From Nocardiopsis sp. ATB16-24 (GTDB lineage Bacteria > Actinomycetota > Actinomycetes > Streptosporangiales > Streptosporangiaceae): DNA of 64,000 bases. The notes below the pieces were generated by a model. It made no database searches, was not told the DNA's origin, and saw only the letters and a list, made by a program, of their open reading frames with translations. Positions 17,859-25,503 of the stretch are shown piece after piece (positions within the stretch are counted from its first letter, which is position 1; each line of letters opens with the position of its first letter). The position numbers and the translations under genes are program-made. The stretch is taken from assembly GCF_030271535.1 (NCBI RefSeq), contig NZ_JASCXJ010000001.1, positions 429,278 to 493,277 on the forward strand. Reading direction: 5' to 3'.

Positions 17859-18026
17859 GTGCGCCGTGCGGCGACGGTTCGAGTTTATAGGACGCGCAGG
17901 GGTGGGACGACCATCCGGCCCGCGCCGATCCCCTCGGTGCCCGACGAGTCCCCCACGAGGGCGTCTCTTTCCACCCCATGGCCCCTCTCATGTTCGACCA
18001 GCCCCCAACGGGACATAGGGAACGGT

Positions 18027-18242
18027 ATGAGCGACAGATCACATCATGACCCCGTCGGGACCCTGGTCCGCTGGGAAGACCACGGCGCGGTGTGGCGGGT
18101 GGTGGAGCGGACCCCGTCACAGGTGACGGTGGCCCTGTACAGGTGTGACGGAGGCGAGGAGGTGGAACGTCTGGTCTCGGGGGACCCGGAGCTCCTCGCC
18201 TTCGTGGACGGGCGTAACGCTCCCCCGCCGCAGGCGCGCTGA
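18027..18242 (+). CDS. Small conserved hypothetical protein, 71 aa, between two tRNA-Ala copies
   Basis: Compact soluble protein with a His/Asp N-terminus and a core VRWEDHGAVWRVVERT followed by VALYRCDGGEEVERL and DPELLAFV; it reads like a small beta-barrel or SH3-like domain. I recall similar short proteins in other actinobacteria but no function. ATG 18027 has a weak GGG/AACGG region upstream. A longer in-frame extension upstream would run through the tRNA and is rejected. The gene is antiparallel to both flanking tRNAs. Confidence 0.7.
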   Translation: MSDRSHHDPVGTLVRWEDHGAVWRVVERTPSQVTVALYRCDGGEEVERLVSGDPELLAFVDGRNAPPPQAR

Positions 18243-18365
18243 CCGCCCGTTCCCTCCGGGCCCCGATCGACGAGGGGGTGTCCGCCGGCACGCCGTCGCC
18301 CGTGGCCGGGAAGCGCGACCTCGACCCCGGAGAACCTCGAAGGACGTCGGGGGTCCTCCCGAGGA

Positions 18366-18402
18366 AAAGAAGAAGCGACCCCGCATGGGCGGGATCGCCT
18401 CG
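18366..18402 (-). terminator. Terminator of tRNA-Ala copy 2
   Basis: Hairpin with GGCGATCCCGCC against GCGGGGTCGCTT on the minus strand, followed by CTTCTTTTCC. It is nearly identical to the hairpin after copy 1, so tRNA and terminator were duplicated as a block. Confidence 0.75.
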
Positions 18403-18410
18403 AAGTCGAG

Positions 18411-18483
18411 TGGAGCTATGGGGATTCGAACCCCAGACCTCCTCCATGCCATGGAGGCGCGCTACCAACTGCGCCATAGCCCC
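18411..18483 (-). tRNA. tRNA-Ala(GGC), copy 2
   Basis: Same 73-nt sequence as copy 1, GGC anticodon, no encoded CCA. It lies about 0.55 kb from copy 1 with a protein gene on the opposite strand between them. Confidence 0.96.
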
Positions 18484-18597
18484 TGGTGTGCCGGGCGGTT
18501 CCCCCGCTCGGCGATGCCCTCACTGTACCGGAGATCGGGAGCTGGTCGCGACGTGGGGCCGGCGGGTGAACGTGCGGTGGACGGCTCCGGGGCCGCA

Positions 18598-18603
18598 TAC
18601 CCT
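18598..18603 (+). promoter_or_regulatory. -10-like hexamer for a leaderless start of the GroES-like gene
   Basis: TACCCT ends 6 nt before the GTG at 18610, with no Shine-Dalgarno sequence close to the start. Weak match; the spacing matches other apparent leaderless genes in this window. Confidence 0.35.
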
Positions 18604-18609
18604 GGAGTC

Positions 18610-18930
18610 GTGGCCGAATCAAAGCTTGAAATCCAGATGCTCCACGACCGCCTGCTGGTGAAGACGGTCCCTGACACGAGCGAGCGGCGAAGCAGCGCCG
18701 GTCTGGTCATCCCGGACACGGTCAAGTTGGCGACCAGGCTCGCGTGGGGCGAGGTCGTCGGTGCCGGGACCAACGCCCGCCACGTCAAGACGGGAGACCG
18801 CGTGCTCTTCGACCCCGAGGAACAGGGCGAGGTCGAGGTCAACGGCGAGCGTTACGTGATCCTGCGCGAGCGCGACGTCCACGCCGTCGCCAACGAGTCC
18901 CCGGAACGGGGTACGGGCCTGTACCTCTAG
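18610..18930 (+). CDS. GroES-like (Cpn10) co-chaperonin paralogue, 106 aa
   Basis: Cpn10 fold: LHDRLLVKTVPDTSERRSSAG at the N-terminus contains the mobile-loop region, followed by SAGLVIPDT, GDRVLFDP and a C-terminal ILRERDVHAV. The mobile loop and roof sequences differ from canonical GroES (for example RLAWGEVVGAGTNARHVKTGD), and no groEL is adjacent. It is therefore likely a divergent second Cpn10 or a protein with another partner. The GTG at 18610 is chosen from the family N-terminus. It is transcribed away from the tRNA-Ala copy. Confidence 0.85.
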   Translation: MAESKLEIQMLHDRLLVKTVPDTSERRSSAGLVIPDTVKLATRLAWGEVVGAGTNARHVKTGDRVLFDPEEQGEVEVNGERYVILRERDVHAVANESPERGTGLYL

Positions 18931-19007
18931 GGGCGGACTGCGGTCCTCGGGCCCGCCTCGCCGAACACCGGCCGTATCCTCCCCGAGAACGCGCCGGCCC
19001 TTCCGGG

Positions 19008-19358
19008 TCAGGCGCGTTCGTCGTGTCCCGCGAGGCCGGACACGGCCTTGACCAGCGAGCGTACGCACAGGTTGAGCGCCTCGTAGACGGATGTGCGTCC
19101 GACGCCCACGTAGGTCCACGCCGCGTAGAGACCGGCCCACAGGAGCTGTTGCGCCCAGACGGGTGTGACCTCGGGATCGATGCTTCCGTCGGCCCGGCCG
19201 CGTTCGACGAAGTAACGCTGGAGGGTGCTGCGCGCCATCCTCACGGTCAAGGTCAGCCGCACGGAGGAGAGGCCGGGCGATCGGATCATCGAGGAGGCCC
19301 GAGAGTCGGCGCGGCACGGTGCGCGCTCGGTGCGGCGCGAGGCCGTCGCCTGGACCAT
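19008..19358 (-). pseudogene. TetR-like C-terminal domain without a DNA-binding domain
   Basis: About 116 residues whose C-terminal 80 (MARSTLQRYFVERGRADGS, then WAQQLLWAGLYAAWTYVGVG and a final amphipathic helix) look like the ligand-binding half of a TetR/AcrR regulator. No helix-turn-helix is present in any minus-strand frame just upstream, where the flavoenzyme gene soon begins. The upstream part of the frame is Arg/Pro/Ser-rich and looks non-coding. Likely a decayed regulator; the alternative is a spurious frame. The start shown (ATG 19358) is only the first plausible Met. Confidence 0.4.
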
Positions 19359-19612
19359 CGCCTTCTCCGGCGGCCAACGTCGATGGAACGGGACGACCTG
19401 TACCGGGACCCGGTCGCCGCGCCGCACATCTCCGGCACCGGGGCACGTGACGCCGGTCACCTGGGCGCACGGTAGCATCCGGCCAGGGCCGGTCGGCGCG
19501 AACGGCTCGACGGCCACGGGAACCTCCCCGGGACCCCGCGGCCCGACCCTTCGTTCCGTGCGCCGTTCCCCCGCGGCGCCCGTATCCGGTGCCCCGGCGC
19601 CTGTGAGGACCC

Positions 19613-20776
19613 ATGACGAACCACGCCCAGTACCAGGACGGTGTCTACGCCGACGCGACCAACGGCCGTCTTCCCCACCTGCCCTACCACCACGAGGAGT
19701 TGCGTGCTCTGGCCGAGAAGGTCTTGGAGCCGGGACCGTTCGGCTATGTGGAGGGCGGCGCGGGACGTGAGCGGACCGCACGGGCCAACGAGGAGGCCTT
19801 CGCCCGCCACGCCCTGCGTCCCCGCACCCTGCGCCCCGGTTCGGAGGGGTCCGGGGCCCTGGGGGTCACCCTGTTCGGGGAGGAGTACGCCACCCCCCTG
19901 TTGACGGCGCCGATCGGGGTCCTGGAGCAGGTGCACGAGGAGGCGGAACTGGCGGTGGCCAGGGGTGTCAACGCGGTGGGGGTCCCGATGGTGCTGTCCA
20001 CGGCCGCGTCCACCCCGATGGAGAAGGTCGCCGAGGCGGTCGACTCGTGGTGGTACCAGCTGTACTGGCCCGGCGATGACGCCCTGGCCGAGTCGTTCGT
20101 GCGCAGGGCGACGGCGGCCGGAGCCAAGGCCATCGTGGTGACCTCCGACACCAAGCGGTTGGGCTGGCGCCCACGCGACCTGGCCTTGGGGCACCTGCCG
20201 TTCCTGCGCAGTCAGGGCACGGCGAACTACTTCAGCGACCCCGAGTTCCGTTCGCGGTTGAAGGCCGACCCCGAACCGGGCGGGGTCTTCACCGAGGCGG
20301 TGTTCCACTTCCTGGGCGCGTTCTCCAACAAGGCGTTGAGCACGGACAACATCGCCCGCATTCGTCGTTGGACGGACCTTCCGGTACTGGTCAAGGGTGT
20401 GGTGCGCGGAGACGAGGCGGCCGACCTGGTGGCCGCAGGCGTGGACGGCGTCGTGGTCAGCAACCACGGCGGGCGACAGATCGACAACGCCGTGGCGGCT
20501 CTGGACGCTCTGCCCGAGGTGGTGGACGCGGTCGGCGACCGGGCCACGGTGCTGTTCGACTCGGGGATCCGCTCGGGGGCGGACGTGGCCGTGGCCATGG
20601 CGCTGGGCGCCCGTGCGGTGCTGCTGGGACGCCCATGGGTGTACGGGCTGGCCGTGGACGGCGCGGCGGGGGTGGAGCACGTGTTGCGTGCGACTCTGGC
20701 GGAGTTGCAGATCACCGCCGAACTGATGGGCAAGGACGTCGCCGACCTGGATCGGAGCGACGTGACCCGCCGCTGA
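19613..20776 (+). CDS. FMN-dependent alpha-hydroxy-acid oxidizing enzyme, lactate 2-monooxygenase type, 387 aa
   Basis: TIM-barrel flavoenzyme. The catalytic His285 and Arg288 sit in VSNHGGRQID, an FMN-phosphate region in LFDSGIRSGADV, Tyr45 in PFGYVEGGAG, and YQLYWP in the middle. The insertion around LGWRPRDLALGHLPFLRSQG and NYFSDPEFRSRL is the loop seen in mycobacterial lactate 2-monooxygenase, which converts L-lactate and O2 to acetate, CO2 and water. A lactate oxidase or dehydrogenase activity cannot be excluded. ATG 19613 has GAGGA 5 nt upstream. No lactate permease or regulator is next to it apart from the TetR remnant. Confidence 0.88.
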   Translation: MTNHAQYQDGVYADATNGRLPHLPYHHEELRALAEKVLEPGPFGYVEGGAGRERTARANEEAFARHALRPRTLRPGSEGSGALGVTLFGEEYATPLLTAPIGVLEQVHEEAELAVARGVNAVGVPMVLSTAASTPMEKVAEAVDSWWYQLYWPGDDALAESFVRRATAAGAKAIVVTSDTKRLGWRPRDLALGHLPFLRSQGTANYFSDPEFRSRLKADPEPGGVFTEAVFHFLGAFSNKALSTDNIARIRRWTDLPVLVKGVVRGDEAADLVAAGVDGVVVSNHGGRQIDNAVAALDALPEVVDAVGDRATVLFDSGIRSGADVAVAMALGARAVLLGRPWVYGLAVDGAAGVEHVLRATLAELQITAELMGKDVADLDRSDVTRR

Positions 20777-20781
20777 GACGG

Positions 20782-20808
20782 TCGGCCGGGTGTGTCGTGT
20801 CCGGCCGA
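20782..20808. terminator. Hairpin between convergent flavoenzyme genes
   Basis: TCGGCCGG (20782-20789) and CCGGCCGA (20801-20808) form an 8-bp stem with an 11-nt loop, 5 nt after the lactate-monooxygenase-like stop. It could serve both converging transcripts. Confidence 0.6.
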
Positions 20809-20872
20809 GGGAAGCGACACACCCCAGGAGCCGTCGGACCGCCCGACACCGCACGGGGACGTTCGACCCGCC

Positions 20873-21919
20873 TCAGAGCACGGAGCCCAGGGCGCGGATC
20901 AGGTGGTTCCTCTGCCCGTCCAGGCGGACCGCGGTGCTCACCCGGTTGAGTACACGGGAGCCGTGGACCACCCGGCGGGTGGGCCGGCGACGGCGACCGT
21001 CGTAGTGGGCCAGGGCTCTGTGGACGGTGCGTTCGGCGCCCAGGGCAGTGGCGAGGACGGACGCGTCGATCAGCGACTCACAGGCGCCTCGCCCCAGGTT
21101 GGGCGCCATGGCGTGGGCGGCGTCGCCGATGAGCGCCCTACGGCCCCGAACGTAACTCGCCAGTGCGGGCAGGTCGTACAGTTCGCGCCGGTCCACCCCG
21201 GCTCCGGGCAGGGCGTCCAGGACGAAGGCCACCATCGGATGCCAGTCTCCGTACAGCTCGCGCAACAGACTCACCTCGTCCTGCCCCCGTCGGTCGGCGA
21301 GGAGTGTCGTCCGCAGGCAGGCGAACCAGTAGGTGGTGTGCGCGTCCAAGGGGGTGACCCCGAAAATCCTGCCCCTTCCCCAGGTCTCGGTGGCCGCCTC
21401 CACCCGCCCCGGCACCGCGCCCCGGTAGGCGACCGTACCGAGCGGCCGGGGGTCGGCCGCCTCGGGAAAGGTGGTGCGACGGACGAGGCTGTGGATGCCA
21501 TCGGCGCCCACCACCACGTCGAAACCCTCGGTGTCGGCGTCGAACCCGACGACGGGTGTGTTCCAGCGGACGACGCCCTCGGGGAGCCCTTCGACGAGGA
21601 CGGCGAGCAGGGACGAGCGGGAGATGAGGCGGGCGTCCGTCCGTCGTGGGTCGACCATGGCCAGAGCGCGTCCGGAGGGGTCGGCGATCACGGCCCGACG
21701 GGGGCGCTCGGCCCGTTCACGGACCCGTGCTCCAAGGCCGAGCCGGTCGAGCGCGACCATGCTCCCGCGCCACAGCCCCAGGGCCCCGCCGATGTCGGGC
21801 GGTGAGCCCCGGCGTTCGCGGACCTCCACCTCCCACCCCTCACGCAGGAGCCCGTGGGCCACCGCGAGTCCGGCGATACCCGCTCCGACGACCAGTGCCT
21901 TCCCGCGCATGACCCACAT
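20873..21919 (-). CDS. FAD-dependent monooxygenase (UbiH/PHBH-like), 348 aa
   Basis: Class A flavin monooxygenase fold. Rossmann motif VVGAGIAGLAVAHGL is near the N-terminus, DVVVGADGIHS (DG motif) around residue 160, and RRALIGDAAHAMAPNLGRGA (GD motif) around residue 275. The C-terminal Trx-like domain is absent, as in small members. ATG 21919 is preferred because GGGGGAG lies 11 nt upstream; an ATG three codons later lacks a site. It follows the second sugar importer on the same strand but about 250 bp and a hairpin away. The substrate is unknown; similar enzymes hydroxylate aromatic or polyketide compounds. Confidence 0.88.
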   Translation of the reverse strand: MWVMRGKALVVGAGIAGLAVAHGLLREGWEVEVRERRGSPPDIGGALGLWRGSMVALDRLGLGARVRERAERPRRAVIADPSGRALAMVDPRRTDARLISRSSLLAVLVEGLPEGVVRWNTPVVGFDADTEGFDVVVGADGIHSLVRRTTFPEAADPRPLGTVAYRGAVPGRVEAATETWGRGRIFGVTPLDAHTTYWFACLRTTLLADRRGQDEVSLLRELYGDWHPMVAFVLDALPGAGVDRRELYDLPALASYVRGRRALIGDAAHAMAPNLGRGACESLIDASVLATALGAERTVHRALAHYDGRRRRPTRRVVHGSRVLNRVSTAVRLDGQRNHLIRALGSVL

Positions 21920-22110
21920 CCATGATCGTGCTCCCCCGTCACCACGAACATAGTGAACCGGCGGCCACGAACAAGCTCGGCCCCTCGACGCCGTGCCCGG
22001 CTTCGTCGCCACCGTGCTCACGACCGACCGTGTTCTCACCGGGCCGTGTGAGGGGACGCTCCCTGTGGTCCGTTCCCTTCCGTACCGAGAGCGCGGGCGA
22101 AAGGAGTGAG

Positions 22111-22142
22111 CGGGTCCCGGAGGGAGGTTCCCCCGGGACCCG
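22111..22142 (-). terminator. Hairpin downstream of importer 2
   Basis: CGGGTCCCGG (22111-22120) pairs exactly with CCGGGACCCG (22133-22142), 31 nt beyond the MalG-type stop. It separates the importer operon from the monooxygenase. Confidence 0.7.
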
Positions 22143-22173
22143 TGCAGGTCGGGCGCCCACGCCCTCACCGACC

Positions 22174-23073
22174 TCAGCCCTTGACGGCACCTGAGGTCAG
22201 GCCCGCCACGATCCTGCGTTGCAGGATCAGGGCGAAGAGGATCAGGGGGACGGAGACCAGCACCGAGGCGGCCATGACCTGTCCGATCGGGTTCTCGTAG
22301 CCGACTCGTTGGAAGGTGCCCACGAAGACCGGAACGGTCTGCACGTTCAGGTCGTTGGGGGCGAAGGAGAAGGCCAGGAGGAACTCGTTGGTGGCGTACA
22401 CGAAGGTCAGGATGGCCGCCGCGCCCACGCCCGGCGCCGCCAACGGCGCGACCACGCGCAGGAAGGCCTGGAAGGGCGTGGCCCCGTCCACCTTCGCCGA
22501 CTCCTCGACCTCCTTGGGGATTCCCGCGAAGAACGTGGCGAGGATGAAGATGGCCAGCGGCAGGGTCAGCGCCACGTAGGGGATGATCATGCCGGCGTAG
22601 GAGTTGAGCAGACTGATCCCGGTCCAGTCGTGGAGCTGTAGGTACATCTGGTACAGCGGGTTGACCAGCGCCACCGGCGGGAACAGTGTCGCGACCAGCG
22701 TGGCGGCCAGGATCACGAACTTGCCCGCCAACGGCAGCCGCGCCAACGCATAACCCGCCAGCGAGGCCACCGGGATGCAGATCAGTGTGGTCACCGAGGC
22801 CACGATCAGGGAGTTGCGGAGCGCGAACTGGAATCCCTGGTCGAAAACCTCGCGGTAGTTGCTGAAGTCGAACGGTCCCTGGAAGATGTTCGGCTCGGTG
22901 ATGGCCGCCGAGCCCGACCGCAGACTGGTCATCGCCATCCACAGGAACGGGAACAGGCACCACAACAGCACCACGGCCAGTCCGAGGAGTTTGAGCGCGT
23001 TCCCCACCGCGGGATGCATCCGACGACGTGGTTTGTGGACCGCCCCACTGGGCCTCACCGTTTCGGCCGCCAT
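22174..23073 (-). CDS. Sugar ABC transporter permease, MalG type (importer 2)
   Basis: CUT1 inner-membrane permease of 299 aa with about six hydrophobic segments. The EAA loop reads EVEESAKVDGATPFQAFLR at about residues 185-203, and the tail ends in TSGAVKG. The ATG at 23073 overlaps the TGA of the upstream permease (TGATG) with GGAG 5 nt before it, so translation is coupled. It is the last gene of a binding protein / MalF / MalG operon. Divergent from importer 1 in sequence, so not a recent duplicate. No ATPase is encoded. Confidence 0.94.
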   Translation of the reverse strand: MAAETVRPSGAVHKPRRRMHPAVGNALKLLGLAVVLLWCLFPFLWMAMTSLRSGSAAITEPNIFQGPFDFSNYREVFDQGFQFALRNSLIVASVTTLICIPVASLAGYALARLPLAGKFVILAATLVATLFPPVALVNPLYQMYLQLHDWTGISLLNSYAGMIIPYVALTLPLAIFILATFFAGIPKEVEESAKVDGATPFQAFLRVVAPLAAPGVGAAAILTFVYATNEFLLAFSFAPNDLNVQTVPVFVGTFQRVGYENPIGQVMAASVLVSVPLILFALILQRRIVAGLTSGAVKG

Positions 23074-23969
23074 CACTTCTCCTTCCCCGCCACGTCACCG
23101 ACCATGTGACGGCCCAGACGACTGATGAAGGCCAGACCGACGATCATGACGATGACGAACGTGACCGTGGACAGCGCGTTGGCGTATCCCAGATCCGGGT
23201 CCCGGATCAGGTAGCGCTGCGCGTAGACCGAGAGCGTGGCCAGCGAGTTCGAGTAACCGGTGAAGATGTACGCGAAGTCGAACATGCGAAGGGCGTCCAC
23301 CGTGCGGAACAGCAGGGCCACGACGATGGCCGGGCGCAGCAGTGGCAGGGTGATGGTCCAGAACCGCTGGAGCGCGCCCGCTCCGTCCACCTTGGCGGCC
23401 TCGTAGTAGTCCCTGGGAATGGTCTGTAGGCCCGCGAGCAGGAGCAGGGCCACGAACGGAGCGGTCTTCCACACGTCCGCGCTGATGACGCCGACCATCG
23501 ACCAGGTCGGGTCCCGCAGCCAGTTGATGTCCGTGCCCAGGACGGAGTTCACGAAGCCCGGGTTACGGTCGAACATGTACCGCCACACCTGCGCGGCCAC
23601 GGCGGTCGGAATGACCCATGGGATCAGGATGACCGCACGGGTCACGCCGCGTCCGACGAACGCCTGGTGCATGATCAGCGCGAACACCATGCCGATGACG
23701 AACTCCAGCGACACCGACGCCACCGTGAACACCAGGGTGTTCCAGACCGCGTTGAAGAAGCCGGAGTCGCTCAGGACCCGGAGGTAGTTGTCGAGTCCGG
23801 TGAACTCCTGGTGGAATCCCCGGATGTCGTAGAGGCTCCTCCCGATCGCGTAGAACACCGGGAAGAGCGCGATCACGGCCATGAAGGCGAATGATGGGGC
23901 GAGAAAGATCCGCCCCATCGCACGCTCGCCCAGGCCCTGCCTCACACGGACTTTCTGGGTCTTCGCCAT
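23073..23969 (-). CDS. Sugar ABC transporter permease, MalF type (importer 2)
   Basis: CUT1 permease of 298 aa. A basic N-terminus (KVRVRQGLGER) precedes the first membrane segment. The EAA loop YYEAAKVDGAGALQRFW is at about residues 189-205, followed by two further hydrophobic segments. The start lies 6 nt after the stop of the binding-protein gene. Unlike typical E. coli MalF, the long periplasmic insertion is missing, as usual in Gram-positive CUT1 systems. It pairs with the overlapping MalG-type subunit. Confidence 0.94.
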   Translation of the reverse strand: MAKTQKVRVRQGLGERAMGRIFLAPSFAFMAVIALFPVFYAIGRSLYDIRGFHQEFTGLDNYLRVLSDSGFFNAVWNTLVFTVASVSLEFVIGMVFALIMHQAFVGRGVTRAVILIPWVIPTAVAAQVWRYMFDRNPGFVNSVLGTDINWLRDPTWSMVGVISADVWKTAPFVALLLLAGLQTIPRDYYEAAKVDGAGALQRFWTITLPLLRPAIVVALLFRTVDALRMFDFAYIFTGYSNSLATLSVYAQRYLIRDPDLGYANALSTVTFVIVMIVGLAFISRLGRHMVGDVAGKEK

Positions 23970-23975
23970 GGGCTT

Positions 23976-25286
23976 CTACTCTTGGGTGAGGGCGTTGTCG
24001 GCCGCCTTGTTCACCGCGTCCAGGGCCGGACCGGCCTCCTCCTGTCCACGGAAGGCCGGGTGCAGGTTGTCCTGGATGGCCAGGGACAGCGAGTTGTATC
24101 CGGGCACCGGCGGGCGGGCGTGCGCCTCGGTGAGGATCTCCCCCAGCATCTCGAAGTCGGGGTCGTCGACCTCGTCGTAGATGCTGAGCATGGTGGGCGG
24201 CAGGCTGTGTTCGGCCAGGATGCCCTGGGCCTCGGGGTCGGTGGCGGCCCACAGAACGAACTCGCGAGCCAGCTCCTTGTTGCCGCTCAGGCTGCTGACG
24301 GCGTTGTTGAGTCCGCCCAAGGCACTGGTGGTGCCCTCACCTGTGAAGGTGGGCAGGGGCGCGACGGCGAAGTTGCCGGCCACCGCGCTCTCCTCGCCTT
24401 CCTCGCCCTCCAGGAGCGGGATGGCGTAGGGCCAGTTGCGCATGTAGACGGCCTCGCCCGCCTGGAACAGGGCGCGAGCGTCGTCCTCGACCATGGAGTC
24501 GAAACCGTCGGCGTAAAAGCCGCTCTCGTAGGCCTCCGTCATGAAGTCCAGGGCGGTCGTGGCGGCGTCGCCCTCCAGGAAGGTGCTCTGCTCCTGGGCC
24601 TGGTCGAACAGCTCACCGTCCGCGGACCAGAACATCTCCAGGTAGTTGACGACGAAGCCCTCGTACTGGTCGCCCTGTCCGACGTAGGCGGAGATGCCCT
24701 CCTCCTCGGCGGCCTCCATCCCGGTCTCGTAGAGTTCCTCCCAGGTCGTGGGCGGCTCGTCGATGAGGTCGGTGCGGTAGTACAGGAAGGCTCCGTTGGA
24801 GGAGTAGGGCAGCGCGTACAGCTCCTGTTGCCACTGGGCGCTGTCGATGGCCCCCTCCAGGCTGACGCCCTCGACCTCCCCGCGCAGGTCCTCCAGGGGC
24901 TCGATGTAGCCGTAGTCGGCGAACTCGCCTGTCCAGATCACGTCGAGGCCGAGGACGTCGAACTCACCGGCCTGGTTCTGCAAGTCCTGGAACATGGCCT
25001 GACGCTGCTCGTCGGCGGTGGGCGCCAGGAAGAAGACCTCGACCTGCTGGTCCGGGTTGTTCTCGTTCCACAGGCGGGCGACGTCCTCGTGGATCGCCCG
25101 GTCCGCCCCGGTGACCGCCCATACGAACTGAGGGTCCTCGGCGAGCCCGGCGCTCTCACCACCGTCGGTCTGACCCTCCTCTCCTGGAGGTTCGCCGCAC
25201 GCGGTGGCCAGTGTGAGGCTCAAGGCCGTCAGCCCCGCGGCGCAGGCGCGCAACGCGTATCTCTTCTGGCGTGGAAGCACTGGCAT
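23976..25286 (-). CDS. Extracellular sugar-binding lipoprotein (importer 2)
   Basis: Family-1 solute-binding lipoprotein of 436 aa. Signal peptide with lipobox LATACG, an acidic linker (PPGEEGQTDGGES), then the two-lobed binding fold with LGLDVIWTGEFADYGYIEPL and WPYAIPLLEG typical of trehalose/maltose-type binding proteins. ATG 25286 has GGAAGGAGAG at correct spacing; the longer open frame upstream runs through the regulatory region. Divergent from a LacI regulator, and two LacI-type operator-like sites lie in the shared intergenic region. The nearby GH13 alpha-glucosidase suggests an alpha-glucoside ligand (inference). Confidence 0.94.
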   Translation of the reverse strand: MPVLPRQKRYALRACAAGLTALSLTLATACGEPPGEEGQTDGGESAGLAEDPQFVWAVTGADRAIHEDVARLWNENNPDQQVEVFFLAPTADEQRQAMFQDLQNQAGEFDVLGLDVIWTGEFADYGYIEPLEDLRGEVEGVSLEGAIDSAQWQQELYALPYSSNGAFLYYRTDLIDEPPTTWEELYETGMEAAEEEGISAYVGQGDQYEGFVVNYLEMFWSADGELFDQAQEQSTFLEGDAATTALDFMTEAYESGFYADGFDSMVEDDARALFQAGEAVYMRNWPYAIPLLEGEEGEESAVAGNFAVAPLPTFTGEGTTSALGGLNNAVSSLSGNKELAREFVLWAATDPEAQGILAEHSLPPTMLSIYDEVDDPDFEMLGEILTEAHARPPVPGYNSLSLAIQDNLHPAFRGQEEAGPALDAVNKAADNALTQE

Positions 25287-25361
25287 GACTCTCTCCTTCC
25301 GCACCGGACGGGTGCCCTGGCGCTCGGGGTCGGGTATGTCCTGGGCCTTCCTGGAGCCGTG

Positions 25362-25375
25362 CGAAAACGATGCCA
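25362..25375. promoter_or_regulatory. LacI-type operator-like site next to the importer 2 operon
   Basis: CGAAAACGATGCCA matches 12 of 14 bases of the site at 25460 and the general LacI-family pattern with central CG. It lies 76 bp upstream of the binding-protein start. Confidence 0.55.
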
Positions 25376-25459
25376 CCGCTCCTGTGACCTGGTCAACAAG
25401 GAACATGCCCGATCTCGCGAGTCGCACGCATGAGAAGGAGGCTCCGTGCTTTTCACGAG

Positions 25460-25473
25460 TGAAAACGTTGCCA
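25460..25473. promoter_or_regulatory. LacI-type operator-like site next to the regulator gene
   Basis: TGAAAACGTTGCCA fits the LacI/CcpA-family pattern TGnAAnCGnTnnCA and lies 30 bp before the regulator's ATG. With the second copy 98 bp away it could allow repression of both divergent genes, perhaps by looping. Confidence 0.65.
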
Positions 25474-25503
25474 CAACACGGTTCTCCTCCTACCGTGGTA
25501 GGT

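Noticed and set aside
20873..23098. 741-codon minus-strand frame suggesting a permease-monooxygenase fusion
   Set aside because: Only the C-terminal 348 codons encode the FAD monooxygenase; the rest is an out-of-frame reading of the MalG-type permease.
22174..25286. Importer 2 as a recent duplicate of importer 1
   Set aside because: The permeases and binding proteins differ throughout, including EAA loops and signal peptides, so they are separate family members.
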